Positions 55,601 through 64,000 of a DNA stretch of 64,000 nt are shown piece after piece. The position numbers and the translations under genes were made by a program. Origin of the DNA: Macrotrachela quadricornifera (Eukaryota > Rotifera > Eurotatoria > Philodinida > Philodinidae). Each line of letters begins with the position of its first letter. Within the stretch, counting starts at the first letter, position 1. The stretch is taken from NCBI GenBank assembly GCA_022393335.1, contig JAJEKB010020847.1, positions 1,403,382 to 1,467,381 of the forward strand. The letters run 5' to 3'. The notes beneath the pieces are model-generated. The model searched no databases, was not told the origin of the DNA, and was given only the letters and a program-made list of their open reading frames with translations.

Positions 55601-57425
55601 AGCTACTACTCTTACTGATATTAGTAATGCACTATATAAACAAGAAAAATATGATGAAGCATTTGAATATCAACAACGTGTATTAGAAATTCGAGAAATT
55701 CATTATTCATCTATTTATACTGATATTGCTCTTAGTCTTAATAATTTAGGTAATATACGAATTAGTCAAGAAAAATATGATGAATCTATGAATTTTTATG
55801 AACGAGCTTTATTTTTATATGAAAAATATTCTCCATCTCGTCAAGCTGATATTGCAACTGTTCTTGCTAATATTGGTGATGTTTATTTTAAACAAAAAAA
55901 ATATGATCAAGCATTTGATTATCAACAACGAGCATTAGATATTCGTGAAAATTATTATCCTTCTTCATATGTAAGTATTGCTAATAGTTTTAATCATATG
56001 GGTAATATTTTAAATGGTCAAGAAAAATATGATGAAGCTATTAAATTTTATCAACAAGCATTATTATTCTATGAAAAATATTCTTCATCTCGACATGCAG
56101 ATATTGCTACTACTCTTAGTAATATTAGTCATATTTTTTGCAAACAGAAAAAATATGATCAAGCAATTGATTATCAACAACGAGCACTAGATATTCGAGA
56201 AAAATATTATTCATCTATTAATGTAGAGATTGCTCTTTCTCTAATTGATATGGGTAATATTTACAATAGCCAGAAAAAATATGATAAAGCTATCAAATTC
56301 TATCATCAAGCATTAATAATCTATGAAAAATATTTTTCATCTCATCAAACAGATATTGCTACTACAATTGGTAATATTAGTAATGCTTTATATAAACAAG
56401 AAAAGTATGATGAAGCATTTAAATATCAACAACAAGTATTAGAAATACGAGAAAATTATCATTCATCAGATTATGTTGATATTGCTGTTAGTTTAAATGA
56501 TATGGGTAATATTCAAATTGGTCGTGAAAAATATGATGAAGCAATCGATTTCTATGGACGAGCATTATCACTATTTGAGACATATTCTCCAACACGTCAG
56601 ACAGATATTGCTACAACTCTAGGTAATATTAGTAATGCTTTATATAAACATGGAAAATATGATGAAGCAATTATTTATGAACAACGTGCATTAGATATTC
56701 GAGAAAATCATTATCCTTCTTCTTATTTAAATATTGCTGATAGTATTAATCATATGGGTAATATTCGAAGTAGTCAAAGAAAATATGCTGAAGCTATAGA
56801 ATTCTATCAAAAATCATTAACTATCTATGAAACATATTATCCATCTCGTCATGCAGATATTGCTGTAATACTCAGTTTAATTGGTAGTAGTTTAAGTCAT
56901 CAAAGAAAATATGATGAATCTTTTGAATTTTATAAACGAGCATTGATTATTTATGAAAAATATTATCCTACTGATCATATTGAAATTGCTCGTTATTTAC
57001 AATGGAATGGTTTAATTTGTTATATAAAAGGAGATTTTAATCGTGCAACTGAATATTATACAAGATGTCTTCAGATAAGAGAAGTCAGTCTCTATTTTGG
57101 TGATTCATCTATTGTTGAAACTATTTTACTGTTAAGTGAATGTCAACGAAGACAAGATCAATATGAATTCTCGCTAGCATATGAACTAAAATGTTGCTCA
57201 ATACGTGAAAGATATCTATCACCAAATCATCAAGATATTGGCAAAAGTTTGACTAATATTGGTGAATGTTATGAACATCTCAATCAACATAAATTAGCAC
57301 TTGAATATTATCAACGAGCACTAGCTGTCTATGAAAATTGTTTACCTCCATCGCATACAGACAGACGTAAAATAGAGTTGAATATTGAGAGACTAACAGA
57401 GGATCAGAACGATTATCATATGTAA
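52611..57425 (+). CDS. Degenerate ADP-ribosyltransferase-like domain fused to ~27 kinesin-light-chain-type TPRs
   Basis: A 1604-residue single-exon protein. Residues 1-~275 form an alpha/beta region followed by a helical region of the type that precedes arginine-specific ADP-ribosyltransferase domains in rotifer TPR proteins. Residues ~280-410 follow the R-S-E transferase plan: Arg284 (VYRE), ISMKEFLIAN where an STS motif is expected (311-313), and the acidic pair Glu365-Glu366 in NEEILF. The arginine and glutamates remain, but the glycine after the arginine and the STS serine are lost, so NAD-dependent transfer is doubtful. From ~425 to ~1590 come about 27 TPRs of 42 residues of the kinesin light chain kind (KYDEA..YQQRAL.I), a scaffold for peptide or protein binding. 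The start lies 21 bp after a probable splice acceptor, consistent with a 5' untranslated exon. No signal peptide or membrane segment, so intracellular. Confidence 0.85.
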   Translation: MEISLLNEINSPVLKSQYEIINKNKEYIILICFDHNDNNLLNNIEDIKIQLHQINDYVIFYTEIDQCIRFIQSNETNTIFLIISDSYTSQIFPHIINLYQINSIFIYSSKMNHYQNLFLEYSKIIGIYNQFHLLYLSIEEQIKHINKNLQTWCFFDQEEFNTKDLSKQSSNFLWLHLLHNVILHLKHDKKSKKQMIDTCRQYYQGNVKELASINKFEHEYESKQAIQWYLNNSFLRKIINKALQTENTIQLYTLRYFLSDFIENLIYEHQHIIENNNQTLIVYREMKVTNDEFEILKKNKTKLISMKEFLIANRLLSSVLNSVTQSTKLTDYISIILEIKCNIQELGNSIIFTDITQFNESSSNEEILFNLNTTFRIENIEQYEQIWFIKMTAINNGQIIIQKYINDIHHQIDHLSIPIIFGQLICDMSQWDQSQKYFKYLFNNSYNEDLAWIEYSIGLTHHWKGEWIEARKYYERSYNRMIQTKPIRIKDSSDVLSRIGEILYLQGKYDEAYDYHQQALAIHKKYYNSDHEHIAINLENIGLIYYQKLKNDEALIFLQQSLTIRKKYFLDFHIDIAASLNNIGCILTEQEKYDEAYDYHQQAMFIYEKYFPLDHVYIASTLSNICDILYQKKKYEEATDMIQRALIIQKKYYPYGHIDISFSLSRIGSIKYGQGKYDEAIDFYQQVLDIQKKYYFPGHLNIVCTLNNIGYVYLNGKKSYDKSLDFYRQALIMQETYYSSYYGHIAQNLNYIGNTLRKQGKYKEAFDSYQQALIMQENYYPLGNIIIAHSLSHIGNILSDQKDYEKAIDYHQQASEIYKIYHTSDHINYANCLNDIGKNLYRLGRSNEAFEYHEKALKIQKIYYKSDNSHTANSLNHMGNILSSQGKYDQSVDFYLQALTIYEKYSSSRRSDVATILSNIGRSLSHQEKYDEAFEYQQRALNIQENYYPSDYMNIADCLGHMGNVRNDQRKYNEAIVYYKKALEIYQKHTPSRYAEIATTLTDISNALYKQEKYDEAFEYQQRVLEIREIHYSSIYTDIALSLNNLGNIRISQEKYDESMNFYERALFLYEKYSPSRQADIATVLANIGDVYFKQKKYDQAFDYQQRALDIRENYYPSSYVSIANSFNHMGNILNGQEKYDEAIKFYQQALLFYEKYSSSRHADIATTLSNISHIFCKQKKYDQAIDYQQRALDIREKYYSSINVEIALSLIDMGNIYNSQKKYDKAIKFYHQALIIYEKYFSSHQTDIATTIGNISNALYKQEKYDEAFKYQQQVLEIRENYHSSDYVDIAVSLNDMGNIQIGREKYDEAIDFYGRALSLFETYSPTRQTDIATTLGNISNALYKHGKYDEAIIYEQRALDIRENHYPSSYLNIADSINHMGNIRSSQRKYAEAIEFYQKSLTIYETYYPSRHADIAVILSLIGSSLSHQRKYDESFEFYKRALIIYEKYYPTDHIEIARYLQWNGLICYIKGDFNRATEYYTRCLQIREVSLYFGDSSIVETILLLSECQRRQDQYEFSLAYELKCCSIRERYLSPNHQDIGKSLTNIGECYEHLNQHKLALEYYQRALAVYENCLPPSHTDRRKIELNIERLTEDQNDYHM
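54950..56900 (+). repeat. 252 bp (84-residue) dimeric higher-order TPR repeats
   Basis: Within the TPR array, units from about the 11th to the 23rd alternate between type A (EYQQRAL.IRENYYPS, then HMGNI) and type B (FYQQAL..YEKYSPSR.ADIATTL, then NIS). The repeating block is thus two TPRs, 84 residues or 252 bp, present about six times. Confidence 0.7.
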
Positions 57426-60132
57426 TAAATTAACATTCCACAAATATTATACATGATTTTATAAGAAAATATATAAAACATATTTTTATTCAAGATAAAA
57501 ATATTGCTTTTCTTTGTAATTTTCAATATATTAGTTTGGATTATGTTTTTTTTGATGTTTTACTAAAAAGGAATAGATACGTGCTTCCTACTTCGATCGT
57601 GTCATTAGTGTTAGAACATGCTCATTTAATTTGACAGCTCTGAATTTCTATTAGTTTATTCCATGTAGAAATAATATGCATAAAACATCATCAAAATCTA
57701 GCGATTGGTAGAAAAAAGAAGTAGTTCGAAAGAATATTATCAAGTAGAAATGTAGTTTTTTTTTTGGCAAAGAACCATCGTGTTACTCTATTCAATAACT
57801 TCTAAAGTTACATTTCTAGATGTTTATTATTTTCAAATTAACCACTTCGTACAAATAAAATGTAGTGATTCTACTCTTCAATATTCTTAAAGAGATTATC
57901 ATGATAATTTCTAAAAAAGGCGTATAAATTAAAAAAAGCGCAATTATAACAAGTAACGCTCGTCAAAGGTGACTTGCTTAACTCTCGACTGAATTCATTC
58001 TATCTATTTCAAGAATCATTGATAAATAAATGATCGACAAATGCGACGCTATAGTCACCTCAGTTTGAACGAATCTCCTATATTTTATGATTTCTAAAAC
58101 CAAAATTATCAGTCTTAAATGCGAAAAATATCAAGCACTCATGATTTTCTCATCATAGATAACATTTTTTCAGTTTTATGGTGCATTGATTAAGAAAACA
58201 GGAATACAACATTTCGCCCCAAATTTTCATTGGGATTTCCCGCAGCATTTGTTCGTTATAACCTCCTGATATAAGAAAAAACGCATGATGTTCGGAACGA
58301 CAACAAGTAAATAATACCATATTAGAATTGAGAAGTTCTTTAATGAATAGATCCTTGTTACGTCAAACGTCTGACAAAGATTTATTTTACCTCATGAATC
58401 GAATCATTCACCATTTTTTCAAAGTGTCTGAACCCTCATTTATTGTACTTACGATAAAGCTTATAAATTAACGTCTAATATCTATGGAGACTCAATAACA
58501 GAACTTCAAACAGTCGCTTCGGTTTTTACAGATTTTTGTGCAAATCTCACTCAAACATCCGACATATAGTAATCAACAAAGACATCTGTTTGTATTAGAA
58601 TCAATATCGAACATAGATTCACGATCCTCGAATATCCATGAATCAAGCTGAAAACAACAAGCAGTTTATCAAAGAAAGCTAAGAAATAGATTGCAAACAT
58701 TTTTACTGACTTCGAATTCGTATTTTCTGTGCTCGATAACGGTCAATCAAGTTTGATTAGAAACGATGATTTACTAATTTATCATTATCTAATACCTACC
58801 AATGTTGAGAGACTATCTCCAGATTTCGATTCCTCATAGTCAATTATCTTTGGTGGAGTTTCACTGAAGATAGTTCATATTATTTACTATTAATTATTTG
58901 ACAAACCAACTCGATTTTCATTCATTGATCTGTGACCATCTTGGATCGAACTTCATAGGAAAAAAAAGTAAAACTAATTATTAATTGTTTGGTAACTTAT
59001 TACTAACGACAAATTTAACTTCAGATGCGAATTCTTTATCCTCCATTACTCTTCATATAGTTTTCAACTAGAATATTACAAGCTTTTGATATTAATCTAG
59101 TTGATAACGTTTTCAGATTAGCTTGGATACAGAAAGATACAGAAAAAGTTTAAAAGAGCATATCTATATAACTATAAACTTGTTTTATGCTATATGATCT
59201 CTCCTCCGATCCATGAAACAAATCGTTATTTCGTAAAAAAGCTTTCTTTTATTAAAAAAAATTATTTAAAAAAACTCAAAAATTAATGGTACCGTTCGAT
59301 TCCCCAACCCCAAAAAGCTTTTGGGAATATCTGTAGGAACTATTACATTCTATTATTATCGGTATAATCGTTGCTGTTTTCTGATTGGTTAAAACAGACA
59401 GACAAACTTAAAAAGAATTTACAGCCGTCTAACCTATCACGAGACAAAAGATATTAACACTAAAAAACAAAAACTTCAATAAAACAAAAGAAACCCGATT
59501 CATCCAGATTAAACCAATACTCACAGAATTCATTAAATTATAGACGTTAAGCACCACTACAAAAATATACCATACACAGAATAAACGTATCTACAATCAA
59601 AACCCCGCTAATGACCACTGGTTAGCTTATCTAACTCACACCCTCACCCTCAAAAATCCTACGTCTTTATTTTCTAATAAATGTTGATGATGTCATTATC
59701 TATTCATATGTGAAAATCAAATTTAATATTATTTAATTTATAACACATTTTTTTAAAATTTTTATTTTCGACGATCTGCAGTCTTTTTATGTCAGACGTT
59801 TTATCCGTTGCAATAGGAATTGAATCATATCACATTGAAATTAAAACTATTGAAAAAAACTTTTGATTTCGTATTTTTTTTTTTTTCTTCTAATGTAAAT
59901 TGTATACAAATGTCTGACATAGATAGTAAAAGAACGCCATCTTTTCTGTCATAGAGGTTAAATGTATAAATTTTTTACAATGGCGAGAAGGTATATGTAG
60001 CCTATCTCAAACAACCGAATTGATGTAGGTCATAAAACTTACAACATCATCAAAAATATCGTCATAAAAAGCAACGTGGCCAAAAAATGATGCATAAACA
60101 ATGACAAACTGTTTTGACATTGAAGGAATATA
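57426..60132. other. Intergenic, no gene recognised
   Basis: About 2.7 kb of AT-rich, non-coding sequence. No open frame of note on either strand. Weakly GC-richer strings near 59300 and 59600-59660 (CCCCAACCCC, ACACCCTCACCCTC) may be remnants of repeats, without clear borders. Confidence 0.4.
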
Positions 60133-60212
60133 AAGGGTGTCTCATAAGTAATGATCTCGTTTTCATGCAACAAAATCCTTAAAAATGGGGTCGCTACTTA
60201 TGAAACACCCTT
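60133..60212. mobile_element. 80 bp mariner-like MITE
   Basis: Almost perfect 18 bp inverted ends: left AAGGGTGTCTCATAAGTA, right (reverse complement) AAGGGTGTTTCATAAGTA. TATA flanks both sides, compatible with the TA target duplication of Tc1/mariner elements. It ends 59 bp before the P450 start codon and therefore sits in the presumed promoter or 5' untranslated region. Confidence 0.75.
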
Positions 60213-60271
60213 TATATAGACAGAAGAAAAGTCTTTTTTATTCTTTCTTATAATAGATAATTAAGATAAAA

Positions 60272-63251
60272 ATGACTTACTTTCTAATTGGTGATTCAAC
60301 TATATTGACATTATTGGTTTTGCTCATACTCCTCTTTGCTTATTATACGTGAGTACTCTTTGCAACTCATTTATTAGTTCGAAATGAAAATTTAATGACC
60401 CAAATTTCAGTTACAATTTACGTAAGAATAATATATTTCGTCGTCTTGGAATGCCTGGTCCAGCACCCATTCCATTTGTTGGCGAAACTTTTAATATTAT
60501 ACGCAAGGTAATAAATTTTCTCATTTGATCTTATTATATTCACAGTTCAAAGTTCGTTTTATTAAGGGTTTGATTAAAACTGACCTAGATCTTGTTCATA
60601 AATACGGCAAAATTATTGGGTAATTGAAAAATCATATAGATATAGTAGACTATGTCGTAGACTCTATTTCATTCTGTATAAAATGTAAAGAAAATTTTCG
60701 TTTTGTGAGATTTTTGTACAAAAATTAGTCTCATGTTTAACTCAATCAATATTTCTGCATTAAATAATTGCACTTTTCTTTTAGAATTGCCGGAGCAAAA
60801 GCTCCCAATATTCTTCTTTCTGATCCAGATCTTATTCGAAATGTTCTCATCAAAGATTCAAATCTGTTTATCAATCGAAGAGTAGGATATCAAAATCATT
60901 TTCTATTTTTTTTCATATTTAATAAACATTTTTCTTAATAGGCTTTCGAAGGTATATCAGGTCCTTTTGAACATGGTCTCCTAGCATTGAAAGATGAACA
61001 GTGGAAAAATGCTCGATCTATTGTTTCACCAACATTCTCTACAGCAAAACTTAAAGCAGTAAATATTGCTATTTAAAATGATTTGCTTTTACTAATCTTC
61101 CTCATCAGATGTATGGTCTTATGAATGAAATTAGTGATATATATAATAAACGTCTTCTTGAATATGCTGATAAACAAGAAATATTTGATGTCAGAGGGTA
61201 TGCCTATCTCTTACTTAATGTAATTAGTTTAAGTTTAGCTCTTATATATTAATAGACTAAATGGTCAATATACTCTTGATAATATTGCTTCTTGTCTATT
61301 TGGAATTGAGACAAATTCTTTGCAGAATGAAAATGTTACTTTGATTAAATATTTGAAAAAATTTTTCAGTCGAGGTCTCTCCAATATATTTCTCTTTATA
61401 TCTTGTAAGCATTTTTCAACGAAAACGACCAATCTTATATTTTTTTTGTTGTTATTTCCTTATTTTTAAAACAGTTATTGCACCACGATTGGCTAGTTAT
61501 TTCGGAAAGAAAGGTTATTCAATGTTCCCCAAGGATGCTGTTGATTATACAACTAATCTTGTTAATCAAATATTAGCACGACGTCGGCAACATTTAGAAA
61601 GACGAAATGATTTTATTCAAATGATGGTTGATCATGAAGAAGATGTTAATCATGAAGAGGATGAAACAAATCAACAAACAGATAAAAAAGAACAACAACC
61701 AAAACAACAATGGGGAACACTCAAAAAAAGTAGGAATCAGAGATGGGCCGCTCCGACTCCGCAGTGGTCACTCCATGAAGCTAGCTTCGCTCCAGGAGCA
61801 GAGCGGAGCGTCTTTTATTTTTTCTCTACAATGAATATCCTGCTGTTCTTCGTCATTAGTGACAATACTTGAGACAATGAACGGCTATTCTTTGAGTCAG
61901 TTATTGTAAGCCTAATTAGTGTATATCATTGTGCATTTTCACAATATAATAATGTGATGCGCATGGATAGAGAATTGATCGTATAAAACGCGGCAATGAT
62001 CACAGAGAACGAAATTTCTCGTTTGAATTAATGTTCAAAAAACAAACTTTATTATGTCATCAGAATCAAGCAATCAACCTTCGTTAACTGAGGGAGATCA
62101 TGACATCACTGAGATTCCTTCTTCAATGAATTATTTTTTTGATATTGTTAATAATCCTATTATAATCAGGCTGACCTAAGTTTATTGTCAGTCGATATGG
62201 TCTTTTTTTTCTTCTCTATATTCTGAAATAAACTATCAAATTCCTTGAATATCGTGTAACTTAAAGAATATGGAAAAAAAGTCTTTTCGATGCTGGAGGA
62301 CGAGCGGGGCGCTCCATCTCCGGTAGAAGTGAAGCCTATTTGACTGTTAATTTACTGTTTGATTTTAGCTTTGAATGATAAAGAAATACTTAGTCAAGCA
62401 ATTGTATTTTTGGTTGCTGGTTATGAAACAACAAGTGTATTAATGTCAAGCTTTTTCCATGTCATGGCAACAGAACCAGTCATTCAGGAAAAGGTTTATG
62501 AGGAAATTCGACAAGAACTTGGAGATGTAAGTCAGATTTATGTGAGAGAATGATGATGTTTAATAGTGTTATGTAGGACGAAGTTATTTATGAAAAACTG
62601 AACCAACTCCCATATTTAGATATGGTTATTAGTGAAACACTTCGAATGTATCCACCAGGTATCAGGTTAGTGTACTGTTATTGTTTTTCTTCATTGATAG
62701 ATGTATGTTTTCTACAATAGATTTGATCGTGTTGCATCATGTGATTATCAACTTGGTACTTATCATATACCAAAAGGTACTATTATCAATATACCTGTTT
62801 ATCCTATTCATCATGATCCTAATGTTTGGCCTGATCCAGAAAAATTCGTACCTGAAAGGTGAAATTTCAAATCATTAGATCTTGATTTGCATATTGATAT
62901 TATTTGATAGATTTTTACCAGCTGAGAAAGCTAAACGTCATCCGATGACATATCTTCCATTTGGTGATGGACCTCGGTAAGAAAAGAATTTGTATTATTG
63001 ATATGAAGATTGAATTTATTGTAGGAATTGTATTGGAATGCGATTTGCATTAATAGAAGCTAAACTTGGAATAGTCAAAGCACTTCGTGTTGTGGAATTT
63101 CAAAAATGTGAAAAAACAGAAGTAAGTGATGATCTTCTTAGTATTATCATTCTATCATTGATCTGATCTCTAGGTTCCACTTCGGTTAGGAAAGTTAGAA
63201 ATTTTGAATAACAAAAATGGTATTTGGCTGCGTGTTGTTCGTCGATCATAA
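60272..63251 (+). CDS. Cytochrome P450, CYP3-clan-like
   Basis: Fourteen exons: 60272-60348, 60411-60507, 60546-60619, 60785-60881, 60942-61058, 61109-61197, 61256-61404, 61475-61729, 62369-62526, 62577-62665, 62721-62858, 62911-62976, 63025-63121, 63174-63251; 526 residues, normal for the family. An N-terminal membrane anchor (residues ~5-23) is followed by the proline-rich hinge GMPGPAPIP. Other landmarks are [13 protein letters not shown], the oxygen-binding helix AGYETTS (335-341), ExxR at Glu391/Arg394 (SETLRMYPP), a PEKFVPERF motif and the haem loop FGDGPRNCIG with ligand Cys471. P450s of this clan are monooxygenases of the endoplasmic reticulum acting on xenobiotics or lipids; no substrate can be given. 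An acidic, glutamine-rich insert (about 275-310) lies before the oxygen helix. The intron after exon 8 is enlarged by a hAT-like element, and a mariner-like MITE lies just upstream. Confidence 0.92.
61738..62322. mobile_element. hAT-like element inserted at a 5' splice site of the P450 gene
   Basis: Inverted ends: left CAGAGATGGGCCGCTCC, right (reverse complement) CGGAGATGGAGCGCCCC. The flanking octamers GTAGGAAT (61730-61737) and GTAGAAGT (62323-62330) match at six of eight positions, and the left one is the splice donor itself. Both ends are GC-rich (GCTCC/GGAGC phrases), unlike the host gene. No transposase frame is visible in the 585 bp. Confidence 0.7.
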
Positions 63252-63520
63252 TAAATCGTATATATATGCTTGTCGTTTTGTCACTATTATTCTCCCAACT
63301 TAATTATTTTTGTAAATTCATTTTATATAAAAAGAATTATCGCTTTTACCCTTTATAATGTATGACCTTTAATGAGAACAAGTGATTATTGTCAATAATA
63401 TCTTTCAATACTGTAATTACAGTATTAGCCATACGTGGACACGATTTAGAAAATAAGGAAGACAAAGGACTTATTTCATTATATTTTATTAACAAGATCT
63501 ATATTATTTCATGGGCCATT
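63252..63520. other. 3' flank of the P450 gene
   Basis: AT-rich. A perfect short palindrome, TACTGTAATTACAGTA, lies at about 63411-63426. Otherwise nothing was recognised before the transposase remnant. Confidence 0.35.
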
Positions 63521-63718
63521 CTAATAATTAATATAGTCTCCTTTTCTTTCAATTAATAATTGTACTCTTGTTTCCATAAAATCGACCAATTTCTCAGCAA
63601 AATCGAGTGATAAATTTTTCCATTCCTTTTTCATTATTAAAAAAAAATTATTGATCGATGTTGGTGATTGTGCGTTTATTTTAATCTTCATTAAGGCGTA
63701 AACGTTTTCGATTGGATT
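63521..63718 (-). pseudogene. C-terminal remnant of a Tc1/mariner-type transposase
   Basis: The minus strand reads NPIENVYALMKIKINAQSPT and on through EEWK-like KKEWKNLSLDFAEKLVDFM to a final RVQLLIERKGDYINY and stop at 63521. This is the closing part of a Tc1-type DDE transposase, where NPIEN.W..LK and a terminal G...Y are characteristic. About 65 codons are open, but the sequence beyond 63718 is unrelated low-complexity DNA, so the catalytic core is missing and the copy is dead. Confidence 0.8.
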
Positions 63719-64000
63719 ACAGGGCCGCAGCAGGGGGGGTATGATAAAGAAGGATTTTACGAAGGAATTTTTTTTAAAAAAAGAAGGAAATTCGAACAGA
63801 AGAAGGAATTTTTCTGCAATACAGCGTTGTAACGAATAAATTGAAGACGATGTTCAATAAGAAAAGATAGGAATGAGCTCAGGTGAGTAAAGTAATTTTC
63901 GAATCATTATTTTGCCATGTTATGAGACCGTTCTTTCGGTTTTTTACTGAATACGAACAGAGAACGAATTTCAAAGATGAACAGTTGTTTCCTCAGTCAC
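63719..64000. other. Low-complexity purine-rich sequence at the window end
   Basis: Purine-rich repeats of GAAGGAATTT and AGAAGGAA from about 63746 to 63812, after a GCAGGGGGGG run. No gene seen. Confidence 0.4.

Noticed and set aside
61628..61834. 68-residue frame across P450 exon 8
   Set aside because: Out of frame with the P450 and runs into the hAT-like insertion.

Overview
The window looks like nuclear DNA of a small, compact-gene invertebrate, most likely a bdelloid rotifer. The reasons are AT-rich sequence, introns mostly of 45-80 bp with GT..AG ends, single-exon rhodopsin-like receptors, an F-box gene, and a gene fusing an ADP-ribosyltransferase-like domain to a long kinesin-light-chain-type TPR array. 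The organism call is inference from gene style, not from a marker gene. No rRNA, tRNA, CRISPR array or bacterial-style operon was seen.

Layout. 0.5-9.3 kb: a divergent eEF1A-like gene whose switch I threonine and catalytic histidine are both replaced, a one-exon GPCR, a MAPEG/TMEM79-like membrane protein, and an F-box gene. 11.4-12.8 kb: a ten-exon alpha/beta hydrolase on the minus strand, whose start codon appears to be split by an intron. 12.8-17.2 kb: decayed repeats, then a second GPCR (17.2-18.3 kb). 18.3-28.3 kb: a gene-free block of old repeats, including two oppositely oriented arrays of a ~34 bp degenerate unit and several foldback elements.

28.4-34.1 kb: an intronless OvoA-type 5-histidylcysteine sulfoxide synthase with a methyltransferase domain, followed on the same strand by a class V PLP enzyme of the C-S lyase/cysteine desulfhydrase group. 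Together they could supply the whole ovothiol A pathway. 35.3-36.7 kb: a decayed unrecognised reading frame. 37.8-40.3 kb: a minus-strand SAM-domain plus cupin-like gene with one intron inflated by a foldback element.

41.1-49.7 kb: two minus-strand copies of a five-exon gene joining a UBA-like domain to a methylglyoxal-synthase-like domain. They sit in a ~2 kb segmental duplication, and one copy carries a transposon-like insertion that the other lacks. In both copies the synthase domain keeps its aspartates but lacks two active-site histidines. 52.6-57.4 kb: a 1604-residue protein with a degenerate ADP-ribosyltransferase-like region and about 27 TPRs, many in an 84-residue dimer pattern. 60.3-63.3 kb: a 14-exon CYP3-clan-like cytochrome P450 with a hAT-like element inserted exactly at one 5' splice site and a mariner-like miniature element just before the start codon. 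63.5-63.7 kb: the C-terminal remnant of a Tc1/mariner transposase.

Exon models were built by eye from reading frame, splice signals and family resemblance. All are phase-consistent but none has been checked against transcripts.
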